From: JAURDE01 sp965365285
GTDB taxonomy: Bacteria > Bdellovibrionota > Bacteriovoracia > Bacteriovoracales > Bacteriovoracaceae
Length of the DNA stretch: 64,000 nt
Direction of reading: 5' to 3'
NCBI GenBank assembly: GCA_965365285.1
Contig: CBDUBC010000005.1
Span: 4,282-68,281 of the forward strand
Below the pieces are notes generated by a model that made no database searches, was not told where the DNA came from, and saw nothing but the letters and a program-made list of their open reading frames with translations. Below are positions 17,840 to 26,081 of this stretch, piece by piece; the stretch's first letter is position 1, and every line of letters begins with the position of its first letter. The position numbers and the translations under genes were made by a program.

Positions 17840-17856
17840 CCGACTATTTATGTCGG
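17840..17856 (-). promoter_or_regulatory. 5'-end stem-loop of flagellin mRNA
   Basis: Inverted repeat CCGAC (17840-17844) / GTCGG (17852-17856) with a 7-base loop. Counting from the sigma-28 -10 box, transcription should start at about 17858-17860, which puts this stem-loop at the extreme 5' end of the transcript. Such 5' hairpins protect mRNA from 5'-dependent decay; the presence of an RNase J gene at 22756 makes that relevant. Confidence 0.5.
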
Positions 17857-17865
17857 ACAAAATAA

Positions 17866-17892
17866 ATATCGACAATCAACCTGAGTTCTTTA
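17866..17892 (-). promoter_or_regulatory. Sigma-28 (FliA) promoter of flagellin
   Basis: On the minus strand TAAAGAAC (17885-17892), an 11-base spacer, then GTCGATAT (17866-17873). The consensus is TAAAGTTT-N11-GCCGATAA; core -35 and 6 of 8 bases of the -10 match with exact spacing. Distance to the flagellin ATG is about 45 bases. Confidence 0.82.
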
Positions 17893-17969
17893 GTCAAATA
17901 ATTATTCCTGATAAAAAAAATTAAGTATTGCACTGATTTCAATGCTTTAGAAAATAAGAAAAAACTTGC

Positions 17970-18314
17970 TCAATATTTTTTGTTGAGTTCAATAAGCCTT
18001 TCAAAACTAGCTTTCTCATCATGATCAAGCTTTAAAAGCCCTTTAAAACGCTGATCCATGACTAATAGGTTGGGTGAAGACTGAGTATTATCTTTATATG
18101 TCTCAAAAGCTTGTTGATTTCTATAGACTACGACGTCCTTATTTAGATGAAAGCTCGCCTTAAAATACTGATAAAGATCTTTTATTGTTAATGAATCTTT
18201 CTCCAACCGAGCAACTCCCTCATAGGAGACCTCACCAAAGATAAAATGATCTCTTTTTGTATCCTTAAATTCTAAAGGTGAAAGTATTTCTGTTGAATAA
18301 AATGCAAAGATCAA
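17970..18314 (-). CDS. Hypothetical protein downstream of rfaE2
   Basis: A 114-aa soluble protein that I do not recognise. It starts in a 4-base overlap with the end of rfaE2, so the two are translationally coupled. There is no signal peptide, membrane segment or Cys motif. A gap of about 155 bases separates its end from the flagellin start and holds the flagellin promoter. Confidence 0.65.
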   Translation of the reverse strand: MIFAFYSTEILSPLEFKDTKRDHFIFGEVSYEGVARLEKDSLTIKDLYQYFKASFHLNKDVVVYRNQQAFETYKDNTQSSPNLLVMDQRFKGLLKLDHDEKASFERLIELNKKY

Positions 18315-18766
18315 TGATTCGCTTCTTTAATCTTATCGATAATTCCAGTTGTGGATCTTCCTTCTCTAAAAAGAAGAGACTTCACCTCTCCTCCGTGCGA
18401 AAGGACAAAGTCAGAACCTACTATTTGATCCACCTTCCAATCACCGCCTTTAACAAGAACGTCAGGAGAGATTTCTTGAATTAATTCAAGTGGGGTGGAC
18501 TGATCGAAAATCTCCACAAAATCAACGGCCTTCAAGTTTTCTAGTACAAACTTACGATCATTTTCATTATTAATTGGACGAAGAGGGCCTTTCAATTCTT
18601 TCACACTTCGATCAGAGTTCATTCCCACAACAAGAATATCGCCAAGGGATTTGGCCTCATTAAGATACTGGACGTGCCCGCTGTGGAGGATATCAAAGCA
18701 GCCATTAGTAAAAACGATTTTTTTATCGCCACGATTTTTAGAGATTTCAACTAGGTCTTTATTCAT
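18311..18766 (-). CDS. rfaE2: D-glycero-beta-D-manno-heptose-1-phosphate adenylyltransferase
   Basis: Cytidylyltransferase-like enzyme (151 aa) that makes ADP-D,D-heptose, the donor for LPS core heptosylation. FTNGCFDILHSGHVQYL carries the HxGH nucleotidyl-transfer motif (H28-H31), and the terminal EGRSTTGIIDKI is the ISSSxI-like motif. This is the stand-alone C-terminal half of E. coli HldE; the kinase half is not in the window. It overlaps the RDD gene by 4 bases. ADP-heptose is also the donor GT9 enzymes use, linking it to the glycosyltransferases at 8.7-12.1 kb. Confidence 0.92.
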   Translation of the reverse strand: MNKDLVEISKNRGDKKIVFTNGCFDILHSGHVQYLNEAKSLGDILVVGMNSDRSVKELKGPLRPINNENDRKFVLENLKAVDFVEIFDQSTPLELIQEISPDVLVKGGDWKVDQIVGSDFVLSHGGEVKSLLFREGRSTTGIIDKIKEANH

Positions 18767-19503
18767 GACCTCTTTATAACCACAGTTCCAGAGAGTTTGT
18801 CATGAAAACCAAGCGCCAGAGGAAGAATGCATAGCGTAAATGAAATAAAACTCACGAAAGAGCGAATAAAAACATCGGTAAGTCTGCATTTTTCATCATT
18901 CGTTCTTATGACGCCCAGATTAAACATACTTTTCCCAGGTGTTTCTGAAATATCGAGTACTGAAAAGAAAAAGATATAAACAAGAGCAAAGATTCCTACA
19001 AGGGAACCAAGTACTTGAGGAGAATTAAAGTTGAGCTGTCGAATATCGAGTCCGCTAAAGTGAAATCCTGAATAAGCAGTTAGACCAATAATCCCCGTTA
19101 AAATAATCATATCCACGATGTAGGCCAAACTTTTTTCCCATGGATCAGCTAATTGAAACTTTTGTACTAGGGATTCTTCTTTTTTGGGCTCCGCCACTTT
19201 CTCAACTCGATGATGGAGCTCTGGTAAAGCAACCTCTTCCATTTTTGTGCTGAGTCTTGTCGTGAAAGTCGTAGGTGTAACAGTTGCTTGTTGAATAGGT
19301 TTTGTTTGAGCTCTAGAGGTCGTGGGTGCTTTAATTATCTTTTTAAGATTTTTATCTTCATGATGAAAACCTAACCCAGCATTAATGGGTTTAAAATTGA
19401 TTTCATCAAAATCCTGACTTTCTTCCTCTTCATCAAAATTAAAAATGATATTTTTAGGATCGAAGTTTTTTTTGATAGGGTCGGTTTGTCCTTGAGTGTT
19501 CAT
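18763..19503 (-). CDS. RDD-family membrane protein
   Basis: A 246-aa protein with a ~125-residue disordered, charged and Thr/Pro-rich N-terminal region followed by an RDD domain with about three membrane segments (about 130-160, 168-190, 210-235). The RDD signature is seen in the D-residues around AYIVDMIIL and in the ETPGKSMFNLGV element. RDD proteins include transporters and Na+/H+ antiporter-like proteins; the substrate here is unknown. A 36-base gap to rsmE suggests a new or shared transcript. Confidence 0.82.
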   Translation of the reverse strand: MNTQGQTDPIKKNFDPKNIIFNFDEEEESQDFDEINFKPINAGLGFHHEDKNLKKIIKAPTTSRAQTKPIQQATVTPTTFTTRLSTKMEEVALPELHHRVEKVAEPKKEESLVQKFQLADPWEKSLAYIVDMIILTGIIGLTAYSGFHFSGLDIRQLNFNSPQVLGSLVGIFALVYIFFFSVLDISETPGKSMFNLGVIRTNDEKCRLTDVFIRSFVSFISFTLCILPLALGFHDKLSGTVVIKRS

Positions 19504-19539
19504 GAAGTCACCTCTTCTTTTGCAGATAGTCTAACATAG

Positions 19540-20226
19540 TTAACTTACCTTTCCAAGTACAAAGCCTAAGGCTACACAACATGCAACGGGTGCAGTAAGT
19601 ATGGGTGTAGGTAAATGAACAGAAGTAGAACCCATTTTTATCAGCTGCTCATTTTCACTTGGAGATAATCCGCCTTCAGGTCCTATGATGATGAGTGTAC
19701 TACTCTTTGATTTTAAGTTTGTGGAATGATGGTCTGCTAAAGAAAATAGAATTTTATTTTCAAATTCTGGTAAAAGCGAAAGGAGATCATCAAAGTCCAC
19801 AACCTTATCTACCTGTGGCAAGTAGGGGTTATTAGATTGAGTAAGAGCATTGATCATTATTTTATTAATCTTTTCGTAATTAGGTTTCAGACGTTGAGAG
19901 AACTCTGAGTAAAAAGGAATGACTCTATTAATTCCCATCTCCGTTGCCGATCTAATCATTTCATTAAAGGCATCTTTTTTTGTGACTGCGATAGCAAGAG
20001 ATATTTGCCCTATCTTTTCTTGATGAGTTTTACTATGAACCTTAAAAGTAACTCTTTTTTTCTGAATAAGCTCAACCTCACCGTCTGCGAAATATCCCTT
20101 ACCGTTCATGAGTAGAATTTTTTCACCTTTTTGAATTCGAACAACGTTAATTAAATGATGAGAATCTTCACCCTCTATGGTGATAAATTCATCGTCTGTT
20201 AAATCTTCAATATAGACCGCTCTCAT
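19540..20226 (-). CDS. rsmE: 16S rRNA (m3U1498) methyltransferase RsmE
   Basis: SPOUT-class methyltransferase that methylates N3 of U1498 in 16S rRNA. Family features: GEDSHHLINVVRIQKGEKI near the N-terminus, ATEMGINRVIPFYSEFS, IIIGPEGGLSPSENE (SAM-binding knot) and PTPILTAPVACC at the C-terminus. The start is placed at ATG 20226 because it gives the classic ATGA overlap with prmA and begins MRAVYIEDL, like other RsmE proteins; an upstream in-frame ATG at 20253 would add 9 residues. Confidence 0.92.
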   Translation of the reverse strand: MRAVYIEDLTDDEFITIEGEDSHHLINVVRIQKGEKILLMNGKGYFADGEVELIQKKRVTFKVHSKTHQEKIGQISLAIAVTKKDAFNEMIRSATEMGINRVIPFYSEFSQRLKPNYEKINKIMINALTQSNNPYLPQVDKVVDFDDLLSLLPEFENKILFSLADHHSTNLKSKSSTLIIIGPEGGLSPSENEQLIKMGSTSVHLPTPILTAPVACCVALGFVLGKVS

Positions 20227-21194
20227 AGTTTTTGCATTAAAAGGGCTATCCAATCTCCCTTCTCTACTTTTTTTAGAAATTTATAGTCATTAAACTCTTG
20301 AATGATTTCCTCTTCTTGACCTTTAAGAAGGCCACTCAGAATTAAATGACCAGCGTGTTTTGTTGACTCAGTAATAGTCGCTTTTTCTTTTAGTAGAATA
20401 CCCTGAATGATATTAGCAAAAACAAGGTCGTATTCTTGAGTACCATAGAAATCATCGCGCAAAAAACTTAGTGTTTTTTCTCCATCCTCTATAATTTCAT
20501 TATGATTGAAATTTTGCCGACAATTCTCGATAGCATCGACATCAACGTCACAAAAGTGAACTGTACTTATACCTTTTTTAATAGCAGTAATTCCTAAAAT
20601 TCCGGAGCCACATCCAAAATCTAGACAAGTCTTTAACCCAAGGTTTTTATCTATTATATCTTCAAGGAGCTGCAAGCATAAAAAGGTTGTCTCATGCCCT
20701 CCTGTACCAAAACCCTGGCCTGGATAGATATAAACGATCGAGGGATCCTCTTCTTTTTGATTCTCTTTATACCAGCTAGGGTAAATCTTAGTTTTACTAG
20801 AAATGATAATAGGCTTAAAGTTTTCTCTCCAAGATTCGTTCCAGTCTTCACCCTCACATTCTTCTAAAACTACTTTGATTGAAGGGTAATCCTTATCCAG
20901 GAAATCGAAAAATTCTTGCGCTCTCTCATTGGCATCACCTTGATAAAAATAAAAGTTTTTCACAATAGATTTGGTCAACATGACAGATTCTTCAAGTATA
21001 TTGATATCCTCATCTGAAAGATTGCCTCCTCCGTAAGCTTTATCTCCTAAAATCTTATCAATTTCCTCCTCTCCTAGAGAATAATCTTCAATCCCATCAC
21101 ATTGATAGACGTTGAGAGCACGATTCTCGATATTCTCACAAAATTTTATTTCTTCATTTTCAAATGCGACATTTACTTTAAAATAATTACTCAT
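20223..21194 (-). CDS. prmA: Ribosomal protein L11 methyltransferase
   Basis: PrmA trimethylates ribosomal protein L11. The 323-aa protein has an N-terminal substrate-recognition domain, the linker WNESWRENFKPIIIS, then PGQGFGTGGHETT, SAM motif CLDFGCGSGILG, and FANIIQGIL (N-I-x-x-x-x-L catalytic-loop region). Its length is slightly above the E. coli enzyme because of an acidic N-terminal segment. It overlaps rsmE and the upstream binding-protein gene by 4 bases each, forming a tight operon. Confidence 0.92.
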   Translation of the reverse strand: MSNYFKVNVAFENEEIKFCENIENRALNVYQCDGIEDYSLGEEEIDKILGDKAYGGGNLSDEDINILEESVMLTKSIVKNFYFYQGDANERAQEFFDFLDKDYPSIKVVLEECEGEDWNESWRENFKPIIISSKTKIYPSWYKENQKEEDPSIVYIYPGQGFGTGGHETTFLCLQLLEDIIDKNLGLKTCLDFGCGSGILGITAIKKGISTVHFCDVDVDAIENCRQNFNHNEIIEDGEKTLSFLRDDFYGTQEYDLVFANIIQGILLKEKATITESTKHAGHLILSGLLKGQEEEIIQEFNDYKFLKKVEKGDWIALLMQKL

Positions 21195-22705
21195 TTCTTG
21201 CAGTCCACCTTTTTAATATCTGATAACGGGATAAAACTTCCATTGGGAAAAGGTTTTACTGGATTAAGACACGTTCGTGCTAACCAAACCACAGAAGGAT
21301 GCCATAAGTTAATATAGGCATAATCCTCATTCACTTTCTTTAAGATCTTTTTAAAATAGCTATTTCTCTCTTGGTTTTCACTCGTCTCAATAGCAAGATC
21401 AAGAAGGCGATCGACCTCTTTATTAATATAGTGCCCTCTGTTTCCCCCTTTAGGACTAATCATTTCTGAACTAAATACAAAATTTAAGATATCAGGACCT
21501 GTAAAACCAACCCATTGGGCCATAACAAGATCAAACTGTCCGCGTTTATATCTTCTCATGAAGTTTCCCCACTCAAGAATCTCTAGGTTTACTTGGATAT
21601 TCTCTTTTTCGAAACTATTTTTAATCACATGGACAAGTTCTAAAGCGCCTTTGTTATTAGAAACAATCCAATTTAAAGTAAGAGGTTTTCCATCTCTCTG
21701 ATAATGATTATTTTTTAGCTCATAACCAAGTTCTTTAAAATAGGTTCGAGCAAGTTTAGGATTATAATCATCTATGTCAAAGTCGATAAAAACATCTTTA
21801 AAAGCAGGACTAAAAATACTTTTAGCGAGGAGCCCATTACCCTTAAGTTTGTACTTTAACATGTCTCTTCTCGGTATGAGTAAGCTAAGGGCCTCTCTCA
21901 TTTTTTTCTCTTTTAGAAGAGGGCTTTTATGGTTTGGATTAATATAGACAAAGTTTGTACTCTGATTCTCCCATTTCATAATTTTTTCTGAATAGTTTTT
22001 TAAAATCCAATTAATTTTTCTCGGAGACATATCACCAAGGACCACATCTACCTCTTGATTAATCAGCTTGAGTGCCATTGTGGTTTCATCTCGCACAACT
22101 TTAAAAATAAGATTAGGGTTTTTCTTAGAGTGCAGTTCAATTGAGAGCTCTCCTGGTCTTGCCAGACGATACTCCCCTATTCCAATTGGGTTTCTGTGAG
22201 TTTTTGAAAATGGAATTTTAAGAATCTTTAATAAAACAAGATTGGAGAGGTGATCGAGCTCAAATTTGCCGTAAATAAGTTCAAATTCATACTTAGAAAT
22301 TATGTTTACTTTTTTTATTTTTCTAAAGGCAAAACGAAAAATGGAATTTATATCTGGACTTGTAAAATAACGGACACTCTCTAAAACATGTTTAGAAGTA
22401 ACAGGCCCGCCATCCCAAAATGTTAGATTTTCTTTAAGCTTAAAATAAATACTATATCGATCTTTACTCTTGACCTCACGATAGTCTTCACAAAGGATAC
22501 AAATAAATTTCATATTCTCATCAAGATCGATGAGAGATTTATGAAGCAGCCTATTAATATTTTGGGAGTTCGCATCTGTTCCAAAAAATGGGCTCAAATT
22601 GTTAGGAATATTAGAGAGTCCAATAATAATCTCAGAGGCCCTGACAGATCCCGAAAAAAGGACCAGAATAATTATAATTAGCCGCGCTATACCTCTATTT
22701 TTCAT
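21191..22705 (-). CDS. Peptide/nickel-type ABC transporter substrate-binding protein
   Basis: Family 5 extracellular solute-binding protein (about 504 aa). A signal peptide covers residues 1-24 (hydrophobic core LIIIILVLF, cleavage near VRAS-E). Family features: NNLSPFFGTDANSQNINRLL, FWDGGPVTSKHVLESVRYF and MAQWVGFTGPDIL. The start is set at ATG 22705 so that the signal peptide begins MKNRG; a TTG at 22732 would add nine unlikely residues. No permease or ATPase genes are adjacent, so its transporter is elsewhere or it works alone. Confidence 0.85.
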   Translation of the reverse strand: MKNRGIARLIIIILVLFSGSVRASEIIIGLSNIPNNLSPFFGTDANSQNINRLLHKSLIDLDENMKFICILCEDYREVKSKDRYSIYFKLKENLTFWDGGPVTSKHVLESVRYFTSPDINSIFRFAFRKIKKVNIISKYEFELIYGKFELDHLSNLVLLKILKIPFSKTHRNPIGIGEYRLARPGELSIELHSKKNPNLIFKVVRDETTMALKLINQEVDVVLGDMSPRKINWILKNYSEKIMKWENQSTNFVYINPNHKSPLLKEKKMREALSLLIPRRDMLKYKLKGNGLLAKSIFSPAFKDVFIDFDIDDYNPKLARTYFKELGYELKNNHYQRDGKPLTLNWIVSNNKGALELVHVIKNSFEKENIQVNLEILEWGNFMRRYKRGQFDLVMAQWVGFTGPDILNFVFSSEMISPKGGNRGHYINKEVDRLLDLAIETSENQERNSYFKKILKKVNEDYAYINLWHPSVVWLARTCLNPVKPFPNGSFIPLSDIKKVDCKK

Positions 22706-22755
22706 TTCATTAGAATATAATAGCGGGACCAATTATTAAATACAGGGAGTCTTAA

Positions 22756-24312
22756 TTGGCCCAAAACGACTTAACTTTCACCCCACTCGGAGGCCTAGGA
22801 CGAATAGGCGCCAATATGAACCTTATCCAAAGAGGAAATACTCGGGTTATACTGGATTGCGGCATTCTTTTTCCCGATGATAATCCTTTCAATATTGATT
22901 ATTTAATCCCCGATTATTCACATATTTCACCTCCCACGGATCTCATTCTAACTCATGCTCATGAAGATCATTTGGGAGGATTAAGATTGCTGCTTAAAAG
23001 GTTTCCACAAATTAAAGTTCATGCGCCTCAATTTGCTAAAGCACTTATAGAGGCAAAAGGCATTAAGGTTCATGTGGATGAATATCAAAATAAGCAGATG
23101 CTTAATTTTGATAACTTTATTATTCAACCTCTTAAAGTTGACCACTCTATTCCTGATACATATGGAGTTTTACTAAAAACGGAGGAGCTAGGATTTTTCT
23201 ATCTCTCTGACTTCAAAATCAATATTAAAAATACTGAATTTGATCTTGATTGGCTAAAACAGGAAATGGAATCCTATGGAAAAAGGATCTTATTCGCTGA
23301 CAGTACAAATATCTTATCTAGAAATTTAAATACCAAAGAAGAGGAGGATCTTGAAAAGCCTCTTTCGACTTATTTTAATTCTAAAGGCCGCCTTTTTATT
23401 ACTTTTTTTGCTTCAAACTCCTTTCGACTACGAACGATTTTGAAATTAGCAAAAGAATATAAAAGGACAGTGGTCACCTATGGCTCTTCTATGGCCAACT
23501 ATTATAAAGTTGCTAATAAAACGGGTTTTCTAGAAGAGATCAATTATGGAATCCATGATGTGGACGAGGTCGATATCAAAGACCCCTCTCTAGTCATTCT
23601 CGTATCAGGTTGTCAGGGGGATTTTAAATCAGCTGTTCGAAGGATTGCTTACTCTGAAGATAAATATTTTAAACTTGGAAAAAACGATACCTTTCTCTTT
23701 TCTTCCAAAAGTATTCCTGGGAATGAAGCTAAAATCGCTACCATCTACAACAAAATAGTGGAAACAGGAGCGGAGATCATTACTAGTCAGGATGATTTTG
23801 TTCATGTTTCAGGTCACCCTGGAAAAGATGATCTCAAAAAACTTTATAAGACTGTAGACCCTACTCATTTTATTCCCATTCATGGAGAGAGTTATTTTCT
23901 TAAACGTCATAAGGAGTTTTTTGATTCTCTCTATCCTAATTCTCAATCTAGCTTACTCTTGAATGGTGATGAACTGAATTGTCATAAATGGAAGATCAAG
24001 CAAAATGAAGAAAAGGATCCTACCCTCGTACAAATCAATGACCTACCAATCTCAAAAGATCGTATCAAAGAAAAAAGAAAAATCGCTCAAGGAGGCATCA
24101 TTCTCATTTCTCTTATTCGCGATCGAAAAAAATTTCAAATTACCTATCAAGGTCTAAATGATGTGATCGAAAATAAACTGATTCAAAGCACAGTCGATCG
24201 CTATCTTAAAAGTAATAAGCATTACTCATCAGAAGAGCTTCGTATTTTAGTAAGAAAAGCTGTTAGTAAAATTACTGGTATTAAGCCAGAAGTCTTTATT
24301 CATGATTTTTAA
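22756..24312 (+). CDS. rnj: Ribonuclease J
   Basis: Metallo-beta-lactamase/beta-CASP ribonuclease (518 aa) with 5'-exonuclease and endonuclease activity in RNA turnover. Motifs: GGLGRIGANM at the N-terminus, HAHEDH at 67-72 (metal ligands), the downstream D of FYLSDFKI, HVSGHPGKDDL and FIPIHGESYFLKRH (beta-CASP and C-terminal His). The start is a TTG at 22756 with AGGGAG 6 bases upstream. Length is slightly short of RNase J1, with a compact C-terminal domain. Divergent from the binding-protein gene across 50 bases. Confidence 0.92.
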   Translation: MAQNDLTFTPLGGLGRIGANMNLIQRGNTRVILDCGILFPDDNPFNIDYLIPDYSHISPPTDLILTHAHEDHLGGLRLLLKRFPQIKVHAPQFAKALIEAKGIKVHVDEYQNKQMLNFDNFIIQPLKVDHSIPDTYGVLLKTEELGFFYLSDFKINIKNTEFDLDWLKQEMESYGKRILFADSTNILSRNLNTKEEEDLEKPLSTYFNSKGRLFITFFASNSFRLRTILKLAKEYKRTVVTYGSSMANYYKVANKTGFLEEINYGIHDVDEVDIKDPSLVILVSGCQGDFKSAVRRIAYSEDKYFKLGKNDTFLFSSKSIPGNEAKIATIYNKIVETGAEIITSQDDFVHVSGHPGKDDLKKLYKTVDPTHFIPIHGESYFLKRHKEFFDSLYPNSQSSLLLNGDELNCHKWKIKQNEEKDPTLVQINDLPISKDRIKEKRKIAQGGIILISLIRDRKKFQITYQGLNDVIENKLIQSTVDRYLKSNKHYSSEELRILVRKAVSKITGIKPEVFIHDF

Positions 24313-24688
24313 TTACTTAAAAAAACTTTTTTCTCCATCTAGAAACTGTCAGAATCATTTTTTTAGAGCAGCGATTAATCAATGTAGTATCTGTGAGAAA
24401 CTTCTCTGTGAGCATTGCTGTAAACTGGATAATAAGCTTCCCTTCTGTAAGGAACACCATCAGCTTTTTCAACATAATACTTGGATCAAAGTAAGGTCGG
24501 CCATAACTCATGCGGAAGATTCATCTCAAGGGATAAGAATCTATAACAAGCGTGAAGCTCTATGGAAAAAAGAGAAAGTTCCAAGTTTTTTAAAAGTTGA
24601 TTATATATTAAATGAAGAAAAGGATCTTATAGAATCCCACATCACCCTCTTTTGCTTAGAAGGTGATGTGGAAAAGTTTAAAAATTAA
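24302..24688 (+). CDS. B-box-like zinc-binding protein
   Basis: A 128-aa protein with a Cys/His cluster in the first 55 residues (C-x2-H, C-x2-C, C-x2-C, C-x2-H spacing around CSICEKLLCEHCC and CKEHH) that resembles a B-box zinc finger. The rest is a charged helical tail. It overlaps the RNase J stop by 11 bases, so the two are co-expressed; a partner role in RNA decay is a guess from context. Its 3' end overlaps the convergent ftsZ stop by 4 bases. Confidence 0.72.
   Translation: MIFNYLKKLFSPSRNCQNHFFRAAINQCSICEKLLCEHCCKLDNKLPFCKEHHQLFQHNTWIKVRSAITHAEDSSQGIRIYNKREALWKKEKVPSFLKVDYILNEEKDLIESHITLFCLEGDVEKFKN
24637..24671. terminator. Inverted repeat at the convergent end with ftsZ
   Basis: Perfect 10-bp stem CCACATCACC (24637-24646) / GGTGATGTGG (24662-24671) with a 15-base loop. 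It lies within the last codons of the B-box protein gene and 14 bases past the ftsZ stop. No U-tract follows in either direction, so it may be an mRNA-protecting 3' hairpin or an imperfect bidirectional terminator. Confidence 0.4.
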
Positions 24689-26067
24689 TTATTCAGCTCG
24701 CTATTATTCTGCTTCTCTCTCCGTAGATAACTTGGTCTATCTAACTCATCTTCATCAAAATTGATAAATCCAAGTTTTTCTGCAATAGACTTTGTTCGAT
24801 TTGAAACAGGTCTTTCAGCAGGAGCTTCAACCTTAGCCTGAGCAGTCTCTTGAGGCATACTTGTTTGAATTTCTTTTTTGTAATTCCTAGAGGCCTCTTG
24901 AATAGTTTTTTCTAAAGAAGAGATTTCTCTTTTTGGTTGTGTTTGAATTGTTCTCTCTTCAACAACTGGCTCTTCAATTTTTTCTTCAAGCTCATACGTT
25001 TGTTCAACTGGCCTCGAAACCTCTACTCTTTCTTGAACAGGCTGCTCTACTTTTTTTGGCTCAGGCTTCACATCATCCACCTTAACTCTTTCTTTACCAC
25101 CTAGACCAGTCGCGATAACTGTTACTTGAATATCATCTTCCATTTCTTTATCAATTACAGTACCAAAAATGATTTCTGCATCGTCATCAGCAGCTTCCAT
25201 AATCAGAGTTACGGCTTCATGCGTTTCATGCATGCTTAATGTTTCACTACCTGTGATATTGATAATAATTCCAGTCGCACCATCGATGGAAATATCTTCA
25301 AGAAGAGGTGAACTAATAGCCTCAGTCGCAGCTTTAACCGCTCGGTCTGGTCCTGAACAAATCCCTGTACCCATAAGAGAGAGACCCTTATTTGCCATAA
25401 CCGTACTAACGTCAGCAAAGTCACAGTTGATATGACCTGTATTATTAATAAGATCAGAGATCCCTCTTACAGCATTTAATAAAACTTCATCAGCCTTTTT
25501 AAATGTATCGACTAAAGAGAGATTATCTCCAGCGAGATAAAGAAGTCTTTGGTTAGGGATCGTGATAAGAGAGTCAACACTTTCTTCTAGGGTTCTTATT
25601 CCTTCACCAGCTTGTCTAAATCGCCTTTTTCCTTCAAAAAGAAATGGTTTTGTAACAACCCCTACTGTTAAACAGCCAAGCTCTTTAGCAAGCTTTGCAA
25701 TAACAGGAGCACCACCCGTTCCTGTACCTCCACCCATTCCGGCAGTGATAAAAACCATGTCTGCACCTTCTAGAACTTCCGAGATTGATTCATATTCATC
25801 AAGTGCAGCCTTTCTTCCCACTTCTGGATTGGCACCAGCTCCTAAACCTTTAGTGATCTCTGGACCAAGTTGAATCTTAGTTGGTGCGAGGTTAGCATGA
25901 AGCGCCTGAATATCGGTATTGGCTACAATGTATTCGACTCCCGTTAAACCTGCCTTGATCATAGTGTTAACAGCATTACCGCCGCCACCACCTATACCAA
26001 TAACTTTAATTTTGGCGCCTAAAGCGTTCTTTGGACCATTATCTGAAATTTCAAAAATACCACTCAT
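24685..26067 (-). CDS. ftsZ: Cell division protein FtsZ
   Basis: Tubulin-like GTPase that forms the Z-ring. The GTP-binding signature GGGTGTGGAPV is at about 112-122, the N-terminal IGIGGGGGNAV and the T7 loop NCDFADVSTVM are present (Cys for the usual Val). A ~130-residue variable linker (310-440), rich in Glu, Pro and Val, precedes the C-terminal peptide DEDELDRPSYLRR, which binds FtsA. Length 460 aa is longer than E. coli because of the linker. Last gene of the division cluster, 14 bases after ftsA. Confidence 0.97.
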   Translation of the reverse strand: MSGIFEISDNGPKNALGAKIKVIGIGGGGGNAVNTMIKAGLTGVEYIVANTDIQALHANLAPTKIQLGPEITKGLGAGANPEVGRKAALDEYESISEVLEGADMVFITAGMGGGTGTGGAPVIAKLAKELGCLTVGVVTKPFLFEGKRRFRQAGEGIRTLEESVDSLITIPNQRLLYLAGDNLSLVDTFKKADEVLLNAVRGISDLINNTGHINCDFADVSTVMANKGLSLMGTGICSGPDRAVKAATEAISSPLLEDISIDGATGIIINITGSETLSMHETHEAVTLIMEAADDDAEIIFGTVIDKEMEDDIQVTVIATGLGGKERVKVDDVKPEPKKVEQPVQERVEVSRPVEQTYELEEKIEEPVVEERTIQTQPKREISSLEKTIQEASRNYKKEIQTSMPQETAQAKVEAPAERPVSNRTKSIAEKLGFINFDEDELDRPSYLRREKQNNSELNN

Positions 26068-26081
26068 ATATTCCTCCCAAT

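Noticed and set aside
22706..22732. Upstream TTG start for the family 5 binding protein
   Set aside because: Adds nine residues before the signal peptide and overlaps the promoter region shared with rnj.
24637..24671. Strong intrinsic terminator between the B-box gene and ftsZ
   Set aside because: Good stem but a long loop and no U-tract on either side; kept only as a low-confidence hairpin.
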